A DNA stretch of 64,000 bases from GCA-003244245 sp050699595 (GTDB lineage: Bacteria; Actinomycetota; Actinomycetes; Mycobacteriales; Pseudonocardiaceae): contig JBOHFI010000031.1 in assembly GCA_050699595.1 (NCBI GenBank), positions 1-64,000 of the forward strand, read 5' to 3'. A program made the position numbers and the translations under genes. Positions 18,102 through 26,296 of the stretch are shown piece after piece; position 1 is the first letter of the stretch; the number at the start of each line of letters is the position of its first letter. The notes beneath the pieces were generated by a model. The model worked only from the letters and a program-made list of their open reading frames with translations, was not told the DNA's origin and searched no databases.

Positions 18102-18272
18102 GCGAGAACGAAACATTCCGTGGGAGGCAGGTACGGCGGGCGACCCTGATCAGTGCCAGCGGGTTGGGCTGCGGACCGCGGTGGCTGCGGCGATGGCGTC
18201 GAAGGTCGGCTGTACGTAGATCGCCAGGCTCCAGTCGCCGTACCTGCCTCCCACGGAATGTTTCGCTCTCGC
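18102..18272. repeat. 171-bp segment bounded by 35-bp inverted repeats (MITE-like or structured element)
   Basis: Arms at 18102-18136 and 18238-18272 are complementary over 35 bases with one mismatch; the central 27 (18110-18136 and 18238-18264) are perfect. About 101 bases of loop carry no gene. It lies between the amidohydrolase and proline dehydrogenase genes. No clear flanking target duplication was found. Confidence 0.75.
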
Positions 18273-18361
18273 CGCTCGTCTGTCACCCGCTCGCCTCGAT
18301 GGTGGTAGCCACTTCCAGTTGCCCCAGCTTGCGGCCCTTGCCAGACCGCTCGGCAGGTGAC

Positions 18362-19351
18362 ATGAGACGCGCTAGCCTGCGTGCTGTGTCGCGCTCGCTC
18401 ATACTGACCGCCGCCGGAAACCCGACCGTGCGCAGGCTCGTCGCGACCACCTCGGCCAACCGGTACCTGGTCAGCCGCTTCGTGGCGGGGGTGAGCACCG
18501 AGCAGGCGGTGGCCGCCGCGACCGCCTTGGTGAACGACGGCCTGGCGGTGACCCTGGACCACCTGGGGGAGGGCGTCGCGGCGGCGGCCGATGCGGAATC
18601 CGCCGTGCGGGCCTACCTCGACCTGCTGGCGTGTTTGAGCGCCCAGGGTCTGACCAACCAGGGTCTGACCAACCAGGGTCTGACCAACCAGGCCTTGGCC
18701 GACCGGGCCGAGGTCAGCGTGAAGCTGTCCGCCCTCGGTCAGCGGCTGGACGAGGCACTGGCGCTGCACAACGCCGCCCGGATCTGCGCCGCCGCGCAGC
18801 GGGTAGGCACCACCGTCACCCTGGATGCCGAGGACCACACCCTGACCGACTCCACCCTGCGGGTGCACGCCGAGCTACGCCGCGACTGGCCGGGGACCGG
18901 GGCGGTGCTGCAGGCCTACCTGCACCGCACACTGGAGGACTGCCGGGCACTGACGGTCGAGGGTGCCCGGGTCCGGCTGTGCAAGGGCGCCTACGCCGAA
19001 CCGCCCGAGCACGCGTTCCGGACCTCACACGAGGTCGCCCGTAGCTATGTGCGCTGCGCCGACGTCCTGCTCGCCGCAGATGGCTATCCCATGTTCGCCA
19101 CCCACGATCCACGGCTGATCGACATCGTGGGGGAGCGGGCCCGCTGGTACGGCCGTCCTCCGGGCAGCTTCGAGTACCAGATGCTCTACGGGGTGCGTCC
19201 GGCCGAGCAGCGCCGGCTGGCCGGGGCCGGTGACACCGTCCGGGTGTATGTGCCCTACGGCTCGGATTGGTACTCCTACCTCGCCCGGCGGCTTGCCGAG
19301 CGACCCGGCAACCTCGCCTTCTTCCTCCGCGCCGTGGTGTCCGGCGGCTGA
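18362..19351 (+). CDS. Proline dehydrogenase
   Basis: A 329-residue monofunctional PRODH that oxidises proline to pyrroline-5-carboxylate with FAD, at the membrane face. Core motifs are GLAVTLDHLGEGV, VSVKLSALG, VTLDAEDH, LCKGAYAEP, ATHDPRLI, FEYQMLYGVR and YVPYGSDWY. The ATG at 18362 has AGGTGA just upstream. An unusual insertion of three direct QGLTN repeats lies at about residues 95-109. It precedes proC, whose product makes proline from the same intermediate; the partner pyrroline-5-carboxylate dehydrogenase is not in the window. Confidence 0.92.
   Translation: MRRASLRAVSRSLILTAAGNPTVRRLVATTSANRYLVSRFVAGVSTEQAVAAATALVNDGLAVTLDHLGEGVAAAADAESAVRAYLDLLACLSAQGLTNQGLTNQGLTNQALADRAEVSVKLSALGQRLDEALALHNAARICAAAQRVGTTVTLDAEDHTLTDSTLRVHAELRRDWPGTGAVLQAYLHRTLEDCRALTVEGARVRLCKGAYAEPPEHAFRTSHEVARSYVRCADVLLAADGYPMFATHDPRLIDIVGERARWYGRPPGSFEYQMLYGVRPAEQRRLAGAGDTVRVYVPYGSDWYSYLARRLAERPGNLAFFLRAVVSGG
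18644..18688 (+). repeat. Three perfect 15-bp tandem repeats inside the proline dehydrogenase gene
   Basis: CAGGGTCTGACCAAC repeated three times in frame, encoding (QGLTN)x3 followed by QALAD. Perfect identity indicates recent slippage; unit changes keep the frame. Confidence 0.95.
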
Positions 19352-19381
19352 ATTGTCGGATGGTTGTGGCACTCTGCCGAC

Positions 19382-20191
19382 ATGACCACGATCGCCGTCC
19401 TGGGCGCAGGCAAAATCGGTGAGTCCTTGCTGTCCGGGCTGCTCAAGGCCGGTCGCAGCCCGGAGGACCTGATGTTCACCGAGCGCTCCCCCGACCGAGC
19501 AGCCGAGCTTGAGCAGACCTACCGGGTGCGCGCGGTCGACACCACCACCGCGGCACACAAGGCCGACGTCCTGGTCGTGGCGGTGAAGCCGCAGGACATC
19601 GACCCGCTGTTGACCGAGCTCGCCGGACTGATCGACGCGGAAACCCTGGTCGTGAGCCTGTGCGCCGGGTTGCCCACCGCGCTCTACGAGCGTCGGCTGT
19701 CGGACGGCGTGCCGGTCGTGCGAGTCATGCCCAACACTCCGATGCTGGTCGGCGAGGCGATGAGCGCGATATCCGCCGGCCGCTTCGCTACCGACGCGCA
19801 CCTGGAGCTGACCGAGGAACTGCTGGGCAGTGTGGGCAAGGTGATCCGGGTTCCGGAAAGCCAGCAAGACGCCGTCACCGCGCTGTCCGGGTCCGGTCCC
19901 GCCTACTTCTTCTACCTGGTCGAGGCGATGATCGACGCGGGGATCCTGATCGGGTTGCCCCGGCCGATGGTGACCGAGCTGATCACCCAGTCCGCGGTGG
20001 GCGCGGCCCGGATGCTCCGCGAGACCGGTGAGCACCCGGTGCTGCTGCGGGAGGCGGTGACCTCCCCCGGCGGTACGACGATCATGGCGATCCGGGAGCT
20101 GGAGCGGCACGGGGTGCGCGCGGCTTTGTCGGCCGCCATCGAGGCGGCCCGGGAGCGGTCGGTCGAACTCGGAGCCGCCCACCGCGACTGA
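19382..20191 (+). CDS. proC: Pyrroline-5-carboxylate reductase
   Basis: A 269-residue enzyme for the last step of proline synthesis, NAD(P)H-dependent. N-terminal Rossmann motif IAVLGAGKIGESLLSGLL, then VLVVAVKPQD, VRVMPNTPMLVGE, and the C-terminal dimerisation/active region ALSGSGPAYFFYLVEAM and VTSPGGTTIMAI. The length is typical. The same gene order (proC, excisionase-like protein, bS22, epimerase, acyltransferase) is found in Mycobacterium tuberculosis. The 18 bases around the stop are duplicated, giving a second in-frame stop. Confidence 0.95.
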   Translation: MTTIAVLGAGKIGESLLSGLLKAGRSPEDLMFTERSPDRAAELEQTYRVRAVDTTTAAHKADVLVVAVKPQDIDPLLTELAGLIDAETLVVSLCAGLPTALYERRLSDGVPVVRVMPNTPMLVGEAMSAISAGRFATDAHLELTEELLGSVGKVIRVPESQQDAVTALSGSGPAYFFYLVEAMIDAGILIGLPRPMVTELITQSAVGAARMLRETGEHPVLLREAVTSPGGTTIMAIRELERHGVRAALSAAIEAARERSVELGAAHRD

Positions 20192-20209
20192 GCCGCCCAC
20201 CGCGACTGA
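20174..20209 (+). repeat. 18-bp direct duplication at the proC stop
   Basis: GCCGCCCACCGCGACTGA occurs twice head to tail (20174-20191 and 20192-20209). The first copy ends proC; the second adds a backup stop. Replication slippage is likely. Confidence 0.9.
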
Positions 20210-20390
20210 GGCGGGCGGCCACTGGTGCCGACCATCAGGGGTGCCGACTACCAGCCGACTACCAGCCGACTACCACTGATGGGAGTCGCACGGACACCAC
20301 CGGTCCCGCTACTCTCATCAGAACGGTTGCGTCACGGACCGCGGGAGGGGAAGCCCAGCGGCGCGTGACGTGGTGAGGACACGATGACCC

Positions 20391-20597
20391 ATGCTGATCA
20401 ACGAGCAACCCGGGCCGGCCAAGGTGCAGTTCCTCACGGTCGCCGAGGTGGCCGCGATGATGCGGGTATCCAAGATGACGGTCTACCGGCTGGTACATGC
20501 GGGCGAACTGCCCGCCGTGCGGGTCGGGCGCTCCTTCCGTGTTCCGGAGATGGCCGTGCACGGTTATCTGGAGAGCTCCTACTTCGATGCGGGATGA
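20391..20597 (+). CDS. Small excisionase-type (MerR-like helix-turn-helix) DNA-binding protein
   Basis: A 68-residue protein made almost entirely of one winged-helix excisionase domain: FLTVAEVAAMMRVSKMTVYR, LVHAGELPAVRVGRSFRV. Orthologues sit between proC and the bS22 gene across actinobacteria. It resembles BldC in fold, but the true BldC is the product of 51677-51916. Probably a DNA-binding regulator; targets are unknown. Confidence 0.9.
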   Translation: MLINEQPGPAKVQFLTVAEVAAMMRVSKMTVYRLVHAGELPAVRVGRSFRVPEMAVHGYLESSYFDAG

Positions 20598-20690
20598 GAT
20601 CGCACCTGGGTGCCGGCTGCGGATCTGATCAGGGCTAAGCTGATCCCTCGTTCGCGCCCAGCACAGCCACGACCAGCGAGGAGGCCGAGT

Positions 20691-20792
20691 ATGGGCTCGG
20701 TGATCAAGAAGCGCCGTAAGCGCATGTCCAAGAAGAAGCACCGCAAGTTGCTGCGCAAGACGCGGGTGCAACGTCGTAAGTTGAAGAAGTAA
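20691..20792 (+). CDS. Small ribosomal subunit protein bS22 (AURKAIP1/COX24 domain)
   Basis: A 33-residue, extremely basic protein: MGSVIKKRRKRMSKKKHR, then KLLRKTRVQRRKLKK. This is the actinobacterial bS22 found bound to the small ribosomal subunit. The ATG at 20691 is preceded by GAGGAGG. The next gene starts 15 bases after its stop, so they are probably cotranscribed. Confidence 0.95.
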   Translation: MGSVIKKRRKRMSKKKHRKLLRKTRVQRRKLKK

Positions 20793-20807
20793 CCTCAGCG
20801 GAGCAGC

Positions 20808-21845
20808 ATGCCGCCGTCCACGGTTCTTGTCACCGGAGCCAGCCGCTTCGTCGGCGGTCAGCTGGCGGCCAGGCTCGCGGCCGATTCCACGATCGACCGG
20901 ATTATCGCTGTGGACACGGTGCCGCCGGGCCGAGAACTGTCCCGTCAGATGGGGCGTGCCGAGTTCGTCCACGTCGACCTGCGCGACCTGCTGATCGCCA
21001 AGGTGATCTCCACCGCCAAGGTTGACACGGTCGTGCACGCGTCGATGACCGCCAACCCGCGCGGCTCGGGGGGATACAGCACGATGAAAGAGATGAATGT
21101 CATCGGCACCATGCGGCTCCTCGCGGCCTGCCAGCAGTCGACGACGGTGACTCGGCTGGTCGTGAAGTCCACTGGTGCGGTGTATGGGGCGAGCGCCCTG
21201 GATCAGGCGCTGTTCACCGAGCGTGACGAACTGAATGCGATTCCGGCCTCGGGATACGCCAGGGATGCGGTGGAGGTCGAGGGCTACGTCCGTGGTTTCG
21301 CTCGGCGGCGCGAGGATGTGGACGTCACGGTGCTGCGCTTCGCCAACGTCATCGGCCCCCGCAGCGATACCGTCCTGAGCCGGTACTTCGCACTCCCTGT
21401 GGTGCCGACTGTGCTGGGCTACGACCCTCGGGTGCAGTTGTTGTACGAGGAGGATGCACTGGCAGTGCTCGAGCGGGCCACTAGGGCGCGAGGAGCCGGG
21501 GTGGTCAACGTCAGTGGCGACGGCGTGCTGATGCTGTCCCAGGCGATTCGGCGGGTGGGCCGGATCCCGGTCCCCATACCCGAGCCGGCCGTGGCCGCGC
21601 TCGGGCGGCTGCTGCGCGGTGCTCAGCTCGTTGACTACTCTCCGGAGCAGACCCGCTTCCTCAACTTCGGCCGAGTGCTCGACACGACCCGGTTGCGCAC
21701 CGAGTTCGGTTTTGTCCCCCGGTGGACCACGGCCCAGGCGTTCGACGATTACGTACAGGGTTCAGCTCTGCGGCCCACGATCGACCCGAAGTGGATCGCC
21801 GCAGCACAGCGATGTCTGCTCGGGCTCGCGGCCCGGTTCCGGTAG
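20808..21845 (+). CDS. NAD-dependent epimerase/dehydratase family protein
   Basis: A 345-residue extended short-chain dehydrogenase. The N-terminal cofactor site is VLVTGASRFVGGQLAARL; VVHASMTANPRGSGGYSTM and VVKSTGAVYGAS lead to the catalytic region with YARDAVEVE in place of a strict YxxxK (here YARDA), so classical epimerase catalysis is doubtful. LRFANVIGP is also typical. It corresponds in position to Rv0501 (galE2) of M. tuberculosis. The substrate cannot be assigned. It overlaps no neighbour; the acyltransferase starts 13 bases later. Confidence 0.85.
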   Translation: MPPSTVLVTGASRFVGGQLAARLAADSTIDRIIAVDTVPPGRELSRQMGRAEFVHVDLRDLLIAKVISTAKVDTVVHASMTANPRGSGGYSTMKEMNVIGTMRLLAACQQSTTVTRLVVKSTGAVYGASALDQALFTERDELNAIPASGYARDAVEVEGYVRGFARRREDVDVTVLRFANVIGPRSDTVLSRYFALPVVPTVLGYDPRVQLLYEEDALAVLERATRARGAGVVNVSGDGVLMLSQAIRRVGRIPVPIPEPAVAALGRLLRGAQLVDYSPEQTRFLNFGRVLDTTRLRTEFGFVPRWTTAQAFDDYVQGSALRPTIDPKWIAAAQRCLLGLAARFR

Positions 21846-21858
21846 CCGGTGGTGACAG

Positions 21859-22740
21859 GTGACACCGGAGCCGGTCGAGACGGCGCAGGACCAAGAGCCG
21901 CAGTGGTATCGGGATGTGGCGGACCTGCTGGCATTCGCGCGCAGGCGGTTGTGCGGCGACTATCACGTCGATGAGTTCGGCTTCGACCCGGACTTCACCG
22001 AGCATGTGCTGATCCCGCTGCTGCGGCCGCTGTACCACTCGTGGTTCCGGGTGGAGACGATCGGCATCCAGCACGTGCCCGCGCAGGGCGCTGCCCTGGT
22101 GGTCGCCAACCACTCGGGAACGGTGCCGTTGGATGCGGTGATGACCGCGATGGCGGTGCGCGAGGCGCACCCGGCGGAGCGGCACCTGCGGATGCTCGGC
22201 GCTGACCTGGTTTTCCGCACCCCGCTGCTCGGCTCGTTGGCGCGTAAGGCGGGTCAGACTCTGGCCTGCGTCCCGGACGCCGAGCGGTTGCTCACCTCCG
22301 GCGAGCTGGTGGGAGTGTGGCCGGAGGGGTTCAAGGGCATCGGCAAGCTCTACCGTGATCGGTACAAGCTGCAGCGTTTCGGGCGCGGCGGGTTCGTCGC
22401 CGCAGCGTTGCGCACCCAGTCGGCCATCATCCCGTGCGCCATCGTGGGTGCAGAGGAGATCTACCCGATGATCGGCGACATCACGCCGCTGGCTCGGTTG
22501 TTCAGCGCCCCGTACTTCCCGGTGACGCCGTTGTTCCCCCTGTTAGGGCCGCTGGGGATGATTCCACTGCCGTCCAAGTGGTACATCGAGTTCGGCGAGC
22601 CGGTCGCAACCGACGCCTACGAGCCGGGTTGCGCCGAGGACCCGATGCTGGTCTTCGACCTCACCGACCAGATCCGCGAGACCATCCAGCAGACCCTCCA
22701 CCAGTTGCTCATCCGGCGGCGTCACCCGTTCCTGGGCTGA
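21859..22740 (+). CDS. Lysophospholipid acyltransferase family protein
   Basis: A 293-residue PlsC-type acyltransferase, starting with GTG. Motif I is VVANHSGTVPLDAVM (H-x4-D), motif III is VGVWPEGFKGIGKLY, and a PlsC-like block IIPCAIVGAEEIYPM follows. It likely acylates a lysophospholipid or glycerophosphate at the inner membrane face. It matches Rv0502 in gene order. A second, distantly related acyltransferase is at 55001-55753. Confidence 0.9.
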   Translation: MTPEPVETAQDQEPQWYRDVADLLAFARRRLCGDYHVDEFGFDPDFTEHVLIPLLRPLYHSWFRVETIGIQHVPAQGAALVVANHSGTVPLDAVMTAMAVREAHPAERHLRMLGADLVFRTPLLGSLARKAGQTLACVPDAERLLTSGELVGVWPEGFKGIGKLYRDRYKLQRFGRGGFVAAALRTQSAIIPCAIVGAEEIYPMIGDITPLARLFSAPYFPVTPLFPLLGPLGMIPLPSKWYIEFGEPVATDAYEPGCAEDPMLVFDLTDQIRETIQQTLHQLLIRRRHPFLG

Positions 22741-22772
22741 GCAGCAACGGCCCTGGGTTGAGCGACAACGGC

Positions 22773-23576
22773 TCAGTGGCGAGTTCGGCGTTGGTAGGCG
22801 AGGTGGGCGGCAACCGCGCCGGCCGCGACTCCGATGCCCAGCACCGAGGGCACCCCGATCTTCGCGGCTTTGCGACCGGTCCGGAAGTCCTGGATCTCCC
22901 AGCCCCGTGCCCGGGCGGTCTCCCGAAGATCGGGATCAGGGTTCACCGCGACTGCGGTGCCTACCACGGAGAGCATCGGAATGTCGTTGGCTGAATCGGA
23001 GTAGGCGGTGCAGCGCTGCAGGTCGAGCCCTTCTTGGACGGCCAACTCGCGCACCGCCTCTGCCTTGGCCGCTCCGTGCAGGATGTCGCCCACCAGCCGG
23101 CCGGTGTACACACCGTCGGCGGTCTCCGCCACAGTGCCCAGCGCACCAGTGAGGCCGAGCCTGCGGGCGATGATCGTGGCCAGCTCCACCGGCGTCGCGG
23201 TGACGAGCCACACCCGCTGCCCGGCGTCGAGGTGCCGCTGAGCCAGGGCGAGCGTCCCGGACCAGATCCGGTCGGCCATCAGCTCGTCGTAGATGTCCTC
23301 GCCGAGCTCGACGAAGAGCTGGTTGGACCTGCCTGCCACGAAGGACAGTGCCTGCTCGCGGTTAGTGTGGATCTTCGCGAGGCTGAGCTCCTTGCCGGCT
23401 ACCCTGAACTTCAGCTGCTGCCAGGTGAAGGAGGCGAGTGCCCCGGCGGGGAAGAAGTTCCTCGCGGCCAGACCTTGCGCGAAGTAAAACATCGACGCAC
23501 CGCGCATCATGGTGTTGTCGACATCGAAGAAGGCCGCCGCGGTGCGGTCTGGGGGGGCCGTCAGCGTAGGGGTCAT
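22773..23576 (-). CDS. HAD-IB family phosphatase (SerB-like)
   Basis: A 267-residue HAD hydrolase from the ATG at 23576; an in-frame ATG at 23672 would add 32 residues unlike the family. Motif I is FFDVDNTMMRG (nucleophile Asp), motif II VWLVTATPVE, the Lys is in GAAKAEAVRE, and motif IV is AYSDSANDIPML. A hydrophobic C-terminal segment (VLGIGVAAGAVAAHLA) suggests a membrane anchor. The orthologue in mycobacteria is annotated serB1, but the substrate (phosphoserine or a lipid phosphate) is not settled. It converges with the acyltransferase gene. Confidence 0.88.
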   Translation of the reverse strand: MTPTLTAPPDRTAAAFFDVDNTMMRGASMFYFAQGLAARNFFPAGALASFTWQQLKFRVAGKELSLAKIHTNREQALSFVAGRSNQLFVELGEDIYDELMADRIWSGTLALAQRHLDAGQRVWLVTATPVELATIIARRLGLTGALGTVAETADGVYTGRLVGDILHGAAKAEAVRELAVQEGLDLQRCTAYSDSANDIPMLSVVGTAVAVNPDPDLRETARARGWEIQDFRTGRKAAKIGVPSVLGIGVAAGAVAAHLAYQRRTRH

Positions 23577-23823
23577 GTCCGGGGCAGACGTGTGTGGGAA
23601 GGCTGCTTGCCCGTTAAGGGTGGTCAGGACAGCTTTCTGCTTGCGGAGGTCCTGATGACACCGTCGTTGCACTGGATCCTGCCCTGATATCGGAGTCGTG
23701 GCTCTTCCTCATCAGTCCGCTGCAGCGGAGCCCATCCCCAGACTGCCGTGATGACTTGTCCTGAGCAACCAAACAAAAAGGATCTAGCGGCCGACACGGG
23801 GGTGACCGGAGTCCGGCTCAGAG

Positions 23824-25020
23824 CTATCCAGGAGGAAGCAACTGGGGCTTCAGAATCCACGGCAGCGGGGAAGGCTGTGGCGAACCATGCCCGGGGAAGG
23901 GTTGCCAAGGCTGCGGGCGCAACGGCTGGGCTCCGCCGGACCGGTTCGGGTTGGACAGAACACCACCTGTGCTTCCGGTTGAGGAGAGGCCGGAGTGACT
24001 GCTCTGAGCGGGTGGGGGAACCGGATTCGCCAAGGACGGACGGAGCAGCAGGTCAGGGAGCATGACCACGCTAGGCGGGCTTGCCGCTGGCGCGGCCGCG
24101 ACGTCCGGCAAGGGTGCAAGCGAGGCGGCGGCGGCCGGCGGGATCGAGGGCTTGCAGGCGTCTTTGGCCGGCAACAGGCCCAGATCATCGCGGGTGCCAG
24201 AGCTGATCGTGACGCAGTTGGACCGCATGCTCAGCGCAGAAGCCCTCGTGGCTACCCGATCGAGTAGACCCAGAGTGCTGTCCAGCCGGGCACTGATGCG
24301 CAGCGGGAGCGCCGCACGCAGCACCGACAGCCTGGCCTTCTGCTGCTCGGACCACGAGCGGAGCGCGGTCAGGCTGCCGGGCTTGCCGCCCAGGTCGAGC
24401 CCGGTGAGCAGCCTCGCGCCAGCCGTCGTATCCGAGTCGAAGTCGTCGAGAGCCCGGAAGAACTTCGTCCGCCCCTCGGACCAGCTGCCGGCGGCGTCGG
24501 CTTGGTTCGCCATGGCCTCGATCTCGCTCACCCGATCGCCGGCGAACTCCAGATGTTTGAGCGCCTTGGGTCGATCCCCGAAGGTCAACCCGAGCTCGGC
24601 GGACTCGGCGCTGCGTTTGACGGTGTACAACGCGTCACCGGGTAGCGCATCACGGGACAACAAGAAGCTCATTCCAGACAGCGACATCAGCAGGCACAAC
24701 GCCGCAGCGGCGGCCACCATCAGCCGTCCCCGTGCCTCGCCTGGAATCCAGCGGCGACGCCGCGAGGCGAGCAAGGGCAGAACCGGGCTGGTACCCTCGT
24801 GCACCACAGCGGAGAACTCCGCCATGACGCGTTCGCGCATGCGATCCCGTTCCACGGGAGCAGGACCCACCGCGGTACCTGCCCGGCGCAACGCCGTGAC
24901 CACGGCAAGCTCACGCTGCAGGGTGCGATCAGAGACGCCGCACATTCCACTATCCACAGCGCGGGCGAAGTGTTCCTGCTCGTCGCGCTTCCGACTCCCG
25001 GATGCGTGCGTCGTCCTCAC
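23824..25020 (-). CDS. rsbN: DUF5667 membrane protein, probable anti-sigma factor RsbN
   Basis: A 398-residue protein starting at the GTG at 25020 (VRTTHASGSRKRDEQEHF). The N-terminal 90 residues form the putative sigma-binding part; one membrane helix lies at about 99-121 (VAAAAALCLLMSLSGMSFLL), then the extracellular DUF5667 domain (ALYTVKRSAESAEL, AGDRVSEIEAMAN) and a Pro/Ser-rich tail. It lies directly downstream of the BldN-type sigma gene, the arrangement of Streptomyces bldN-rsbN, where RsbN holds BldN inactive. Assignment is by synteny and layout. Confidence 0.75.
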   Translation of the reverse strand: MRTTHASGSRKRDEQEHFARAVDSGMCGVSDRTLQRELAVVTALRRAGTAVGPAPVERDRMRERVMAEFSAVVHEGTSPVLPLLASRRRRWIPGEARGRLMVAAAAALCLLMSLSGMSFLLSRDALPGDALYTVKRSAESAELGLTFGDRPKALKHLEFAGDRVSEIEAMANQADAAGSWSEGRTKFFRALDDFDSDTTAGARLLTGLDLGGKPGSLTALRSWSEQQKARLSVLRAALPLRISARLDSTLGLLDRVATRASALSMRSNCVTISSGTRDDLGLLPAKDACKPSIPPAAAASLAPLPDVAAAPAASPPSVVMLPDLLLRPSLANPVPPPAQSSHSGLSSTGSTGGVLSNPNRSGGAQPLRPQPWQPFPGHGSPQPSPLPWILKPQLLPPG

Positions 25021-25114
25021 CGCCTTCGGGCCCTTCGGCCATGTCCCCCGGAGCAACGAGTGGCTACCCGAGCGGTTACGCCCGAGCTCAGCGTGCCCGG
25101 TGCGAATGTGACGG

Positions 25115-25846
25115 TCATCGCAGCCCCTCTGGCAACAGCTGCGCAAGCCTGCGGACCGCGCGATGTTGCAGCGCCTTCACCGCGCCCTCGTTGCGGCCCA
25201 TCATGGCCGCGGTCTCCGAGACCGAGAGGCCTTGCATGAAGCGCAGCATGATGCACTCCTGCTGATCTCGGCCCAGCTGGGCGACGCAGCGCATGAGCTC
25301 GGCGGCGGTGGCCTGCTCGACCACCTCGTGCTCGGGGCCGCGGTCGTCCGCGCTGGAGTCGAGAATATCGGCGGTGGTCATCTCCAGTCGGTATCGGCTG
25401 GACTTGACGTGGTCGAGGACCAGGTTACGCGCGATGGTGACGAACCAGGCCCCGACGTCTCGGCCCTGGTAGCTCACCGAGGAGATCCGGCGCAGCGCTC
25501 GCAGGAAGGTCTCGCTGGTCAGGTCTTCGGCCAGTGGGCGGTCACCCACCCGGAACAGGATGAAGCGGAAGACCACATCGACATACCGGTCGTAGAGCCG
25601 GCCGAAGGCATCCTGATCACCCTGCTGGGCGGCCGCGACGAGCTCCCACGCGGCGGTGTCGACCTCCGGCCCGGCGTGGTCGGCGACGTCGGCATCCGCC
25701 GCGGCGTGACCCACGGCCGCAGCGCCCGGATCCGGGGCGCTGAGCGCTGGTGCAGCCGGAGCCGGGATCGGCTGGGTGTGGCGGGCGAGCTTCACGCGAT
25801 CAGGTGTCGGCGTTCGACACGGTCTCTCGGTTGCGGCATGAGCCAC
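25115..25846 (-). CDS. bldN: ECF-type sigma factor, BldN orthologue
   Basis: A 243-residue sigma-70 family protein with an N-terminal extension of about 60 residues, as in BldN. Region 2 is DAFGRLYDRYVDVVFRFI, RVGDRPLAEDLTSETFLRAL and ARNLVLDHVKSSR; region 4 is LGRDQQECIMLRFMQGLS, VSETAAMMGRNEGAVKALQH. It is followed by the DUF5667 anti-sigma gene, and rex-hem genes lie downstream as in Streptomyces. In Streptomyces BldN directs chaplin and rodlin genes for aerial growth; the targets here are unknown. Another start within the extension is possible. Confidence 0.8.
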   Translation of the reverse strand: MAHAATERPCRTPTPDRVKLARHTQPIPAPAAPALSAPDPGAAAVGHAAADADVADHAGPEVDTAAWELVAAAQQGDQDAFGRLYDRYVDVVFRFILFRVGDRPLAEDLTSETFLRALRRISSVSYQGRDVGAWFVTIARNLVLDHVKSSRYRLEMTTADILDSSADDRGPEHEVVEQATAAELMRCVAQLGRDQQECIMLRFMQGLSVSETAAMMGRNEGAVKALQHRAVRRLAQLLPEGLR

Positions 25847-25995
25847 TCCTCTCGCTCGTGCCGACCGTTTGCGTCAACGGTCGCCTAAGGCGTGCGGAAG
25901 CATACGACGGCGACACGGTACGCGGTGGCGCAGAGTCGCCTTCCGGGGACAGACCGCACTAATCCCGTTCCGATTGACGGTGGCAGGCTGGCGGG

Positions 25996-26235
25996 ATGCG
26001 GCACGAGGTGACCTTGCTGGTCCGGGCGGACTGCCCCGGGTGTTCGGAGGCCCGAGCCGACATCGCCCGGATCTGCGCGGAACTGGACGTTGCGTGGCGT
26101 ATCAGCGATGTGGACGCGGACCCTCGACTGCGGGCCGAGTACGGCGACCGGGTCCCGGTGATCCTCCTCGACGGCCGGGAACACAGCTTCTGGACGGTGC
26201 ATGAGCAGCGCCTTCGGGCCGACCTCACGCTGTAA
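25996..26235 (+). CDS. Glutaredoxin-family protein
   Basis: A 79-residue thioredoxin-fold protein with redox motif CPGC near the N-terminus (RADCPGCSEARADIARI) and the cis-Pro region RVPVILLDGRE. The length and sequence match the DUF836-type glutaredoxin-like proteins that lie upstream of hemA in actinobacteria (Rv0508 position). Likely a cytoplasmic disulfide reductase. It is divergent from bldN. Confidence 0.9.
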   Translation: MRHEVTLLVRADCPGCSEARADIARICAELDVAWRISDVDADPRLRAEYGDRVPVILLDGREHSFWTVHEQRLRADLTL

Positions 26236-26296
26236 GGACCATCACGATCCGGACTCCGGGTGAACCTCTCGCCGGTAGGTCCCCGAACGGGCAGTC

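Noticed and set aside
16799..18868. Long minus-strand frame of 689 codons
   Set aside because: Antisense to the amidohydrolase and proline dehydrogenase genes, composition Gly/Arg/His-rich, no domain; typical high-GC shadow.
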